Origin: an uncultured Collinsella sp.
GTDB lineage: Bacteria > Actinomycetota > Coriobacteriia > Coriobacteriales > Coriobacteriaceae
DNA length: 8,768 nt
Assembly: GCA_900551555.1 (NCBI GenBank)
Contig: URWC01000071.1
Span: 1 to 8,768, forward strand
Direction: 5' to 3'
Both the position numbers and the translations under genes were made by a program. Under the pieces are notes generated by a model that was given only the letters and a program-made list of their open reading frames with translations, was not told where the DNA came from and searched no databases. The first letter of the stretch is position 1, and every line of letters starts with the position of its first letter. Positions 1 to 5,464 of the stretch are shown in pieces.

Positions 1-208
1 GGATGCGACACTTGAAGTGTCCATCCTCGCAGTATCCGGTTCTCAAGGTGCACGCCTGCGCTGGTTCCCGGTTCCACCGGGCCGCGCGGCAAGGAGATAT
101 ATTGCCAGACCGCGAAGCCCTGTGGGACGTCAATTCCACTCTTCACAAGTCCTACACAACCTATTGCTTTCTATAGATAATAGAAAGACTGGTGTGGATC
201 TTCCGCAC
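1..208 (-). promoter_or_regulatory. Structured region resembling an rRNA operon leader/spacer (boxA-like motif)
   Basis: I see no convincing gene in 1-309. Read on the minus strand, positions 52-39 give TGCACCTTGAGAAC followed by CGGATA. This resembles the boxA-type 'CTTTGAGAACT' segment found in leaders and 16S-23S spacers of Gram-positive rRNA operons. Several hairpins surround it: 1-26 (5+5 bp with one bulged base), 28-32 with 56-60, 67-81 (6 bp, triloop), 88-92 with 102-106, 167-187 (8 bp perfect, five-base loop) and 192-208 (7 bp with a wobble on the + strand). No 16S 3' end lies upstream within the window, so if this is real it is more likely a leader whose rRNA starts beyond the left edge. 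I found no good -35/-10 pair for it, which weakens the call. It is inference from one motif plus structure. Confidence 0.35.
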
Positions 209-309
209 GTATCAGATGATGACCCTTTGGTTCAGGAATATATAGAGATCGGTCACCTGTAAGTGTTTATCTACCCGCGCTTTTAGCAATGTAGACCAGC
301 GCTTTCGAT

Positions 310-347
310 AAAAAAAGAGGGAGCGCCGCGCACAACGCGACACTCCC
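310..347 (-). terminator. Intrinsic terminator of infC-rpmI-rplT
   Basis: The arms 319-330 and 336-347 form a 12-bp stem with a 5-nt loop, followed on the minus strand by a run of seven Ts (316-310) after TCT. On the minus-strand RNA the two non-Watson-Crick positions are G-U wobbles. On the + strand they would be C-A mismatches, so the element is built for minus-strand transcripts. It begins 22 nt past the rplT stop and closes the operon. Confidence 0.9.
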
Positions 348-368
348 CTAGCGATTCAAGAGAACCTA

Positions 369-728
369 TTAGGCCTCGAGAGCCTTCTTGGCGATGGTAG
401 CCAGCTCGTTGAAGGACTCGATGTCCTCGTAAGCCATCTGAGCCAGGACCTTGCGGTCGAGCTCGATGCCGGCAACCTTCAGGCCGTGCATGAACTGAGA
501 GTAAGAGATGTCGTTCAGGCGAGCGGCAGCGTTGATGCGGGTGATCCAGAGAGAGCGGATCTCGCGCTTCTTGTTGCGGCGATCACGATACTGATACTGC
601 AGGGAGTGCTGGACCTGCTCTTTAGCATGCTTGTAAGTACGCGAAGCGGCACCGTAGTAACCCTTCGCACGGTGCATAACGGTACGGCGCTTCTTCTTGG
701 CGGCAACAGCGCGCTTAATACGTGCCAT
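369..728 (-). CDS. rplT: 50S ribosomal protein L20
   Basis: This 119-residue protein is the full length of bacterial L20. It starts MARIKRAVAAKKKRR and carries the conserved basic N-terminal extension, the segment GYYGAASRTYKHAKEQV and the globular C-terminal part (SYSQFMHGLKVAGIELDRKV, ending in IAKKALEA). L20 binds 23S rRNA domain I and is needed for early 50S assembly. In B. subtilis and E. coli it also represses its own operon by binding the mRNA leader; that is family knowledge and is not shown here. The start ATG at 728 is preceded by AGGAG at a 10-nt spacing. It is the last gene of infC-rpmI-rplT, 46 nt after rpmI, and is followed by a strong terminator. The pheS/pheT genes that often come next do not follow on this transcript. 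Confidence 0.98.
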   Translation of the reverse strand: MARIKRAVAAKKKRRTVMHRAKGYYGAASRTYKHAKEQVQHSLQYQYRDRRNKKREIRSLWITRINAAARLNDISYSQFMHGLKVAGIELDRKVLAQMAYEDIESFNELATIAKKALEA

Positions 729-774
729 GTTCTATCAACTCCTAGACGGTAAAACGAAAAACGGGAACGCGAAC

Positions 775-966
775 TTAGGCGAGACGCGACTTGATGACCT
801 TGCGGTCGGCAGCGGCGATCTCGGTCTCCTGACGGAAGCCACGCTTACGCTTGGTGGACTTCTTGCTCAGGATGTGGCTCTTGAAAGCCTTGGCGCGCAT
901 AAGCTTGCCGGTACCAGTCTTGCGGAAACGCTTCTTGGTGCCGCTGTGGGACTTCATCTTAGGCAT
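775..966 (-). CDS. rpmI: 50S ribosomal protein L35
   Basis: This 63-residue, very basic protein has the canonical L35 opening MPKMKSHSGTKKRFRKTGTGK and the KAFKSHILSKKSTKRKR block. The usual family length is 62-66 residues. It is a small structural protein of the large subunit that contacts 23S rRNA. The ATG at 966 has AAGGAG at a 6-nt spacing, a strong ribosome binding site. It lies between infC (32 nt upstream) and rplT (46 nt downstream), the standard order in most bacteria. No terminator or promoter is visible in either gap, so the three genes are probably one transcript. Confidence 0.98.
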   Translation of the reverse strand: MPKMKSHSGTKKRFRKTGTGKLMRAKAFKSHILSKKSTKRKRGFRQETEIAAADRKVIKSRLA

Positions 967-998
967 GAAATACTCCTTAATCGGTTACAGAACACTAG

Positions 999-1568
999 TT
1001 ACTTGGTATCGCTTGCCGCTTTATCCTCATCGAAGGCGCCCTTAATCGGGGCGAGCAGCATAAGCATGTTACGGCCTTCCATTTTAGGCTTGGACTCGAC
1101 CGTAGCGTAAGGCTTGAGATCCTCGGCGAGACGCTCGAGAACGTTAAGGCCCTGCTCCGGGTGAGCCATCTCACGGCCGCGGAACATGATGGTGATCTTA
1201 ACGCGTGCGCCCTTCTTGAGGAAACGCAGAACGTGGCCCTTCTTGGTCTCGTAGTCGCCAACGTCGATCTTGGGTCGGAACTTCATTTCCTTGACCTCGA
1301 CCTTGGACTGGTTCTTACGAGCAGCCTTGGCCTTCATGGCCTGCTGGTACTTGAACTTACCGTAGTCCATGACCTTGCAGACCGGCGGCTCCGCGTTGGG
1401 AGCGATCTCGACCAGGTCGAGACCCTGATCGTCGGCGACGCGCTGGGCATCGCGGATGGCGAACAGGCCGAGCTGAGAGCCATCGACGCCAATCAAACGG
1501 CACGAAGATGCAGTAATCTCGTCGTTGATGCGGGTGTCATCAGACTTAGCTATTTTCCCTACCTCCAT
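999..1568 (-). CDS. infC: Translation initiation factor IF-3
   Basis: IF-3 binds the 30S subunit, blocks premature 50S joining and checks the start codon and initiator tRNA. The 189-residue frame has the N-terminal domain (about residues 12-80: TRINDEI, CRLIGVDGSQLG, LDLVEIAPNAEPPVCK, then the family signature KVMDYGKFKYQ) and the C-terminal domain (about 88-178: VKEMKFRPKIDVGDYETK, VKITIMFRGREMAHPE). The coordinates use the ATG at 1568, but this ATG has no Shine-Dalgarno sequence before it, only an AT-rich terminator tail. A perfect GGAGG (1566-1562) lies within the frame, 8 nt before an ATA codon at 1553-1551. Starting there would give an 184-residue protein beginning (M)AKSDDTRINDE. infC is known for rare starts (AUU in E. 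coli), so 1553 is my preferred biological start. It is the first gene of infC-rpmI-rplT. Confidence 0.97.
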   Translation of the reverse strand: MEVGKIAKSDDTRINDEITASSCRLIGVDGSQLGLFAIRDAQRVADDQGLDLVEIAPNAEPPVCKVMDYGKFKYQQAMKAKAARKNQSKVEVKEMKFRPKIDVGDYETKKGHVLRFLKKGARVKITIMFRGREMAHPEQGLNVLERLAEDLKPYATVESKPKMEGRNMLMLLAPIKGAFDEDKAASDTK

Positions 1569-1615
1569 TCATAAAAAAATAACCCGGCGCTTCTCAGCAA
1601 CCAGGTCGTACACAT
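1559..1615 (-). CDS. Possible leader peptide spanning the infC attenuator
   Basis: This 18-codon frame, MCTTWLLRSAGLFFYEWR, begins at an ATG at 1615, with GAGG (1625-1622) at a 6-nt spacing. Its codons run through both arms of the terminator hairpin and the U tract, and it stops at TAG 1561-1559, on the edge of the GGAGG that would serve infC. A ribosome translating it would melt the terminator and end 5 nt before the proposed AUA start. Its own Shine-Dalgarno sequence lies in a small hairpin (1621-1635). An in-frame ATG at 1621 would add two residues. This may be coincidence: the Phe codons come simply from the T tract, and no homology is claimed. Confidence 0.3.
   Translation of the reverse strand: MCTTWLLRSAGLFFYEWR
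1572..1606 (-). terminator. Attenuator hairpin in the infC leader
   Basis: On the minus strand the arm at 1606-1597 pairs with 1590-1582 (9 bp including two G-U pairs and one bulged U, six-base loop). It is followed almost at once by a seven-T tract (1579-1573). The hairpin lies within the leader, between the putative promoter and infC, and ends 3 nt before the ATG at 1568. In this position it would stop transcripts before infC, so read-through must be controlled. The B. subtilis infC leader works this way with L20 as effector. Whether L20 is the effector here is inference. Confidence 0.75.
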
Positions 1616-1620
1616 AGACA

Positions 1621-1702
1621 TCCTCGATTTGAGGAAGAGAATCTAATTTGTATGACCAGTCAGCTGCTCATTGGCGCCAAAAGGTGGGAACCCTCGGGTT
1701 CC
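1621..1702 (-). promoter_or_regulatory. Structured infC leader RNA
   Basis: The segment between the promoter and the attenuator holds a 7-bp inverted repeat at 1687-1702 with almost no loop, so probably 6 bp with a CGAG tetraloop. It also holds a 10-nt self-complementary stretch at 1671-1680 and a 5-bp hairpin at 1621-1635. The 5' arm AACCCG (1700-1695) is also complementary to CGGGTT (1586-1581) in the 3' arm of the attenuator, which allows an alternative pairing. This is an L20-leader-like situation in principle. I do not recognise a known motif from sequence alone. Confidence 0.45.
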
Positions 1703-1735
1703 TCTTTAGGGCATTGCGGGAACAACGCCTTGCGA

Positions 1736-1744
1736 ATAATAACA
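1736..1744 (-). promoter_or_regulatory. Extended -10 promoter for infC operon
   Basis: The minus strand reads TG-T-TATTAT here, a 5/6 match to TATAAT with the extended TGn. No good -35 hexamer is present at 16-18 bp. Transcription would start near 1729 and give a leader of about 160 nt. A direct repeat of ACGTACA (+ strand 1744-1750 and 1766-1772, 22 bp apart) flanks the upstream side. The promoter sits just after the tRNA-Leu terminator, where one is needed. Confidence 0.5.
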
Positions 1745-1774
1745 CGTACAGCGCGTTATCACATTACGTACACG

Positions 1775-1796
1775 AAAAAGGGGCCTTGACCCCCTT
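1775..1796 (-). terminator. Intrinsic terminator after tRNA-Leu
   Basis: On the minus strand AAGGGG (1796-1791) pairs with CCCCTT (1783-1778) around a 7-nt loop and runs into five Ts (1779-1775). It begins 20 nt past the tRNA 3' end and separates the tRNA/transglutaminase transcription unit from infC. Confidence 0.85.
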
Positions 1797-1815
1797 GAAC
1801 GCTCGCTTGCATGTA

Positions 1816-1902
1816 TGGTGCCCGAGGCGAGACTCGAACTCGCACGTTGTTGCCAACGGTGGATTTTGAGTCCACTGCGTCTGCCAATTCCGCCACTCGG
1901 GC
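1816..1902 (-). tRNA. tRNA-Leu (anticodon CAA)
   Basis: The 87-nt gene folds as a class II tRNA. The acceptor GCCCGAG (1902-1896) pairs with CTCGGGC, followed by discriminator A (1819) and an encoded CCA (1818-1816). It has U8-G9, a D arm with the leucine-type GGCGGAATTGGCAGACGC, and an anticodon stem GTGGA/TCCAC enclosing CTCAAAA with anticodon CAA, which reads UUG. A long variable arm (CGTTG-GCAA-CAACG) and a T arm with TTCGAGTC complete it. It lies 39 nt after the transglutaminase stop on the same strand. No strong own promoter is evident, so it may share that transcript or have a weak promoter. It is followed by a good terminator. Confidence 0.97.
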
Positions 1903-1941
1903 ACGCAATGCGTGAGTTAGTTTATCACAGCTTTCTACCGA

Positions 1942-3375
1942 TTAGTCCGAAAATGGAACTTCGAGCATTTCGATGAGTTCGACCGTGCGTAGCATCTCGC
2001 GCTGACGGCATCCGCGACCGTCGACCGAAGCCTCACCCATCTGGTTATCGTAAGGGTCCTCGCGCATGCCGTCGAAAGAGGACTCAAACTCTGCCTGGAA
2101 TCGATTGTTGGCCACCATACGCCATGGGTCGAGATTGCCAAAGTAGTGACGGCGGCGCCACTCCTCCCCCATCCTGTGAGCAGAAGATCCAAATGACACG
2201 TCGGCGTTGAGCCAACCGGTCTGCGGCGTATAGAACTCTGCCCAGTCGTGCGACCCCACCGAATCGGGCGCAACGTACAGGCCGCTCTGCCAACGGGCAG
2301 GCACGCCCGCGATACGGCACATGGTGATAAACGTGAGCGCCATAACGCCGCAATCGCCGCGGAGCGAATGCGCGCAGTCATCGGCAATAGATCCCAAAAG
2401 CAAGTACGGCGGCTGATAGCGATAGTCGATATGCTGCGTCAGATAATCATAGATAGCACGAGCGCGATCGAGCGGATCCTCGAGTCCGTCAACAACACCG
2501 GCCGTCAGCTGCTGCAGATACGGCGTGAATGCAATGTGCGGACGGTCCTCGGAAATATCCTCGGGCAGAGGCGCGTCCATACGCGGATGAACCGGAAGTG
2601 TGCCACCGTAGACATCACAATAAGCAGCATCGATGTGATAACGATAAGTCACCGAGAATGAGCGCTCACTCGAAGAAGACCACGAGGCGGTACGCGCCGA
2701 AGCGTTCGCGGGAGCAACAGCACCCTCCGGCGTCATGTCGAGAATCTCGACCCGAGACTGCTGACGGCAGGCAGCCGCGACGGGAAGCCAAGCGCAAACG
2801 GTCTCTCCCTCCAGAGCGCCGGGGACAGACACGGACGCTTTAAGCGTAATGACGCGAGCCAATCCGTTTTGTGACTCCATCTCCTTGAGCATCTCGTCGC
2901 GCAGTGCTATTCCGTCCGTAGAATCGGGACGCATGCCGGGGACCTCTTTGGGATATACGCGAAGCGAATCGAGGAAGTTGTCGAGAACGAACAGCTCGCC
3001 ATCGATAAAGCGCCAGTCAATACGCTTACGGTCAATCAGATCGTCAAACTGCTCCTCGGTAAACTCAGGCCACTCCTCGCGAATCATCGCAATAGCTCGA
3101 TCGCGCGACACCGAAAAATGAAGCGGCGTCTCAAGCATGCGATACCGCTCGGCACGAACGCAGGCAGCAAGCGAGGGATCGGGATCTTGGGCAAGTAGGC
3201 GGTCGCAAGCCTCAATAGCCTGCGAAAGATACCCCGCGTCCTTTAAACGCAGAATCTCGGGTGGCAAGCCAACATCTAGAAAACGGAAGTCATCATTGCA
3301 AACATCAACAGAGCAACCAACAGGACCCTCGTCAATAACCTTCCCATCCGAAGGCAGCACATTAATAACAGCCAT
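1942..3375 (-). CDS. Transglutaminase-like domain protein (cytoplasmic)
   Basis: This 477-residue protein has a C-terminal transglutaminase-like core (family PF01841 type). Cys342 lies in RGDCGVMALTF, followed by CRIAGVPARWQSGLY; His376 lies in GSHDWAEFYTPQTGWLNAD; Asp392 lies in NADVSFG. These form the expected Cys-His-Asp triad. In bacteria such domains act as proteases or amidases or in peptide cross-linking; the substrate here is unknown. Residues 36-80 look like a short TPR-style helical pair. About 170-290 are strand-rich and may be the pre-core domain. No signal peptide or membrane segment is seen, so it is probably cytosolic. The reading frame stays open upstream to 3564. I chose ATG 3375 because GGAG lies 6 nt before it and a promoter (3410-3438) places the transcript start near 3403, downstream of the other ATGs. 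Homologues in related genomes may differ in the start. Confidence 0.85.
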   Translation of the reverse strand: MAVINVLPSDGKVIDEGPVGCSVDVCNDDFRFLDVGLPPEILRLKDAGYLSQAIEACDRLLAQDPDPSLAACVRAERYRMLETPLHFSVSRDRAIAMIREEWPEFTEEQFDDLIDRKRIDWRFIDGELFVLDNFLDSLRVYPKEVPGMRPDSTDGIALRDEMLKEMESQNGLARVITLKASVSVPGALEGETVCAWLPVAAACRQQSRVEILDMTPEGAVAPANASARTASWSSSSERSFSVTYRYHIDAAYCDVYGGTLPVHPRMDAPLPEDISEDRPHIAFTPYLQQLTAGVVDGLEDPLDRARAIYDYLTQHIDYRYQPPYLLLGSIADDCAHSLRGDCGVMALTFITMCRIAGVPARWQSGLYVAPDSVGSHDWAEFYTPQTGWLNADVSFGSSAHRMGEEWRRRHYFGNLDPWRMVANNRFQAEFESSFDGMREDPYDNQMGEASVDGRGCRQREMLRTVELIEMLEVPFSD

Positions 3376-3409
3376 ACCAAACTCCAAGTCATTAGAACTC
3401 TTGAAGTCC

Positions 3410-3438
3410 ATTGTAGCGAGATAAAAAGAAAGCCCCAA
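3410..3438 (-). promoter_or_regulatory. Sigma-A-type promoter for the transglutaminase gene
   Basis: The -35 TTGGGG (3438-3433) and the -10 TACAAT (3415-3410) are separated by exactly 17 bp on the minus strand. The expected start near 3403 gives a leader of about 28 nt before the ATG at 3375. It rules out the two in-frame ATGs at 3411 and 3564 as starts for this transcript. Confidence 0.6.
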
Positions 3439-3516
3439 TAAAGGAACCCTCAACACCGATAAACGGTACCTATAAAAAATGAATTCAGCCCAGTAACCCT
3501 GTGGCGAGTTAACGAA

Positions 3517-3609
3517 GGAGGCCCCGTTCACCCGAAGCTTTTCCCATTGCGCGACTTCTGGCAAAGCCAGGTGAGCGCAAGGGAAAAGCGTAGGGTGAAC
3601 GGGACCTCC
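3517..3609. repeat. 93-nt long imperfect inverted repeat (REP/MITE-like or mRNA 3' hairpin)
   Basis: The arms pair nearly end to end: 3517-3521 with 3605-3609, 3523-3533 with 3593-3603, 3537-3545 with 3581-3589 and 3547-3552 with 3575-3580. An inner 5-bp hairpin lies at 3558-3570. About 37 base pairs form, interrupted by one single mismatch (3522/3604), a 3-nt internal loop and one bulged A (3546). It begins 22 nt after the aldolase stop. No T tract follows on either strand, so it is not a classical intrinsic terminator. It could still stabilise the aldolase mRNA 3' end, or be a dispersed palindromic repeat. No second copy occurs in this window. Confidence 0.8.
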
Positions 3610-3631
3610 GACGGGAAAGTTAAACCGCTAC

Positions 3632-4498
3632 TTACGCCTTGTTGACGGAGCCAAACTCCTCCATGAGCTCCTTGGTGCGGGCAACGATGTTGTCGCGACC
3701 AGGCTTGAGGAGCTTGCGGGGGTCAAAGCCCTTACCCTGCTGATCCTTGCCAGCCTCGATATACTCGCGAACGCCCTTGGCGAAGACGAGCTGCAGATCG
3801 GTATTGACGTTGATCTTGGAGATACCCAGGGAGATGGCCTTCTTGATCTGATCCTCGGGGATGCCGGTACCACCGTGCAGAACGAGGGGCAGGTCGCCGG
3901 TCTGAGCCTTGATCTCGCCCAGACGCTCGAAGGAAAGGCCAGCCCAGTCGGCGGGATACACGCCGTGGATGTTGCCGATACCGCAGGCGAGGAAGTCGAC
4001 GCCCAGGTCAGCAATCTGCTTGCACTCAGCGGGGTCAGCGAGCTCGCCGTTGGAGGTCACGCCGTCCTCGGTGCCGCCGATGCCGCCGACCTCGGCCTCG
4101 ATGGACATGCCCTTGGAGTGGGCAAGCTCAACGAGCTCCTTGGTGCGGTCGAGGTTAAGCTGGAAGGTCTCCTCGTGAGAGCCGTCATACATGATGGACG
4201 TGAAGCCGGCCTCGATGCACTTGAAGCAGTCCTCGTAAGAACCGTGATCGAGGTGAAGGGCGACGGGGACGGTAACGCCCGTGGCCTCGACGGCAGCCTT
4301 GACCATGTCGGCGCAGACCTTGAAACCGCCCATCCACTTAGCGGCACCAGCGGTGCACTGAAGGATCAGCGGAGACTTGGCCTCCTCGGCGGCCTGGAGA
4401 ATAGCCAGGGTCCACTCGAGGTTGTTGGTGTTGAAGGCACCGAGAGCGTACTTGCCGGCCTCGGCCTTCTTGAGCATGTCTGCTGCGTTGACGAGCAT
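3632..4498 (-). CDS. fba: Class II fructose-1,6-bisphosphate aldolase
   Basis: This 288-residue enzyme should cleave fructose-1,6-bisphosphate to DHAP and glyceraldehyde-3-phosphate (glycolysis/gluconeogenesis, cytosol, zinc-dependent). The family opening MLVNAADMLKKAEAGKYALG is present. HLDHGSYEDC carries the catalytic Asp84 and zinc ligand His85, with further zinc ligands His178 (GNIHGVY) and His208 (VLHGGTG). The phosphate-binding segments are GGTG (209-212) and NVNTD (230-234). The C-terminus EFGSVNKA resembles B. subtilis FbaA. Tagatose-bisphosphate aldolases (GatY/KbaY) share the fold, so substrate is inferred from closeness to FbaA. The frame is open upstream to 4765, but ATG 4498 matches the family N-terminus and has AGGAGG at an 8-nt spacing. 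An extended -10 lies just upstream, so it is probably a single-gene unit. Confidence 0.95.
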   Translation of the reverse strand: MLVNAADMLKKAEAGKYALGAFNTNNLEWTLAILQAAEEAKSPLILQCTAGAAKWMGGFKVCADMVKAAVEATGVTVPVALHLDHGSYEDCFKCIEAGFTSIMYDGSHEETFQLNLDRTKELVELAHSKGMSIEAEVGGIGGTEDGVTSNGELADPAECKQIADLGVDFLACGIGNIHGVYPADWAGLSFERLGEIKAQTGDLPLVLHGGTGIPEDQIKKAISLGISKINVNTDLQLVFAKGVREYIEAGKDQQGKGFDPRKLLKPGRDNIVARTKELMEEFGSVNKA

Positions 4499-4538
4499 AA
4501 AAGAAACCTCCTGTAAGGTTGCTCCGATAACGCCTGAG

Positions 4539-4547
4539 ATTTTACCA
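4539..4547 (-). promoter_or_regulatory. Extended -10 promoter for fba
   Basis: The minus strand reads TG-G-TAAAAT, a 5/6 match to TATAAT with the extended TGn element. No good -35 lies at 17 bp. The transcript would start near 4532, leaving about 34 nt before the ATG at 4498 and including the AGGAGG. The rest of the 194-nt gap (4499-4692) holds a weak hairpin at about 4661-4683 just past the hydrolase stop, without a T tract. Confidence 0.45.
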
Positions 4548-4692
4548 CGACATACCCGAGCATAAACGTTCGTTTGTTCACGAATACCATCCGATTGGAC
4601 AAATTTTGACCGTTTGCCCCACAGAATCGACCCACTGGGGAAAATAGCTTGACGATTGAGCGGTCTTCGTGGTTCGAAAGACGGCTTCGAGC

Positions 4693-5376
4693 CTACATCT
4701 GCATAAACGGGTTCTGCATAAGTTCGCGCGCCATCGTGGTCGAATCGCCATGGCCCGTCAAGCAAACGGTATCGGGCGGAAGCGTCTTGGCAAGTTTGGA
4801 GAGCGAGCGCATAATCGCCGCCTCGTCACCGCCGGAAAGATCGGTACGACCGTGACTGCCCGGGAAAAGCGTGTCGCCCACAAAGGCGATGTTCCCCTGC
4901 TCGGTCGCGGCGAACAGGACGATGCCGCCCGGCGTATGCCCCGGCGTCTCGATCACCTGCAGACAGACGTCGCCCACCTCGATTGTATCGCCCTCGGCAA
5001 GCAAGCGCGTCGGCTCACCCGGATCGGGCGTCTCGATACCCCACATGGCGCGCTGCTCCTCGATATTTGCGCGAGGTACCGTCACGTCCTTAGCGCACAA
5101 CTCATATAGTGCGCTGTCGCCAACGACAGCTCGAACCCCGGCAACCCCGCCAACATGGTCGGCATGACCGTGCGTGCAGACAGAGCCGAGTACGCGCACC
5201 TCGGGATGCGCGGTGCGGATATGCTCCACAAGACGCTCGCCCTCCCACGCCGGATCGACGATTAAGCACTCGTCATTCGAAATCACGGCGTAGCTGTTGG
5301 TCTGAATCGGGCCGTTGACGAGTGTCTCAATCGAAGCCGCACCTCGGGGTGTCAGGTCCAAAGTCATATCGCCCAT
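4693..5376 (-). CDS. Metallo-beta-lactamase-fold hydrolase (glyoxalase II-like)
   Basis: This 227-residue single-domain protein has the full set of metal-binding motifs. THGHADH gives His69, His71, Asp73 and His74; His147 lies in ETPGHTPGG, the bridging Asp168 in FVGDTLFPGSHGRTDL, and His209 in LTGHGDSTTM. The short length and the GDTLF..G..GRTDL segment match the YcbL/GloB-like cytosolic hydrolases, which act on thioesters such as S-lactoylglutathione or unknown substrates. This clade often follows relA in Gram-positive genomes. No signal peptide is seen. I chose ATG 5376: AGGAGG lies 8 nt before it, but only 2 nt before the in-frame ATG at 5382. The gene is 88 nt after rel, separated by a terminator-like hairpin, so its expression probably depends on read-through. 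The substrate is unknown. Confidence 0.88.
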   Translation of the reverse strand: MGDMTLDLTPRGAASIETLVNGPIQTNSYAVISNDECLIVDPAWEGERLVEHIRTAHPEVRVLGSVCTHGHADHVGGVAGVRAVVGDSALYELCAKDVTVPRANIEEQRAMWGIETPDPGEPTRLLAEGDTIEVGDVCLQVIETPGHTPGGIVLFAATEQGNIAFVGDTLFPGSHGRTDLSGGDEAAIMRSLSKLAKTLPPDTVCLTGHGDSTTMARELMQNPFMQM

Positions 5377-5393
5377 GCGCATACCCTCCTTCT

Positions 5394-5431
5394 AAAATAC
5401 GTTCGAGGCACCAAACGATGCCTCGAACGTA
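5394..5431 (-). terminator. Hairpin terminator between rel and the hydrolase
   Basis: A perfect 13-bp stem (5398-5410 with 5419-5431) with an 8-nt loop is followed on the minus strand by only four Ts (5397-5394), then AGAAGGAGG. It ends the rel transcript partly or completely just before the hydrolase ribosome binding site. The short T tract suggests incomplete termination. Confidence 0.7.
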
Positions 5432-5464
5432 ACCAATATCTATGATGCTGAGAGGCTCTCGCAC

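Noticed and set aside
65..85. Minus-strand GGTGGAACC resembling the T-box antiterminator core
   Set aside because: It is the middle of a short palindromic hairpin (67-81). No stem I specifier features, terminator U tract or synthetase gene is visible downstream.
2..262. A + strand reading frame open from the window edge, possibly the 3' end of a convergent gene
   Set aside because: All three + frames are open over roughly 16-170, so openness is compositional. The frame uses codons rare in the neighbours (aga, agg, ata, cta), no family is recognised, and the region is better explained by hairpins and a boxA-like motif. A 57-codon frame starting at 3 was dismissed for the same reason.
1648..1869. 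A + strand reading frame of 73 codons across the infC leader and the tRNA
   Set aside because: It runs antisense through the tRNA-Leu gene and two terminators, so it cannot be a conserved protein gene.
3376..3564. N-terminal extension of the transglutaminase frame to an ATG at 3564
   Set aside because: The extension runs into the 93-nt palindrome, lacks a ribosome binding site, and lies upstream of the promoter that serves the gene.
3875..4516. A long + strand reading frame of 213 codons opposite the aldolase
   Set aside because: It is an antisense shadow of a high-GC coding region. It has no ribosome binding site or recognised family and is fully covered by the conserved aldolase.
4499..4765. 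89-residue N-terminal extension of the aldolase frame
   Set aside because: Class II aldolases begin at MLVNAADM. AGGAGG precedes that ATG, and the extension overlaps the upstream hydrolase gene and the promoter region.
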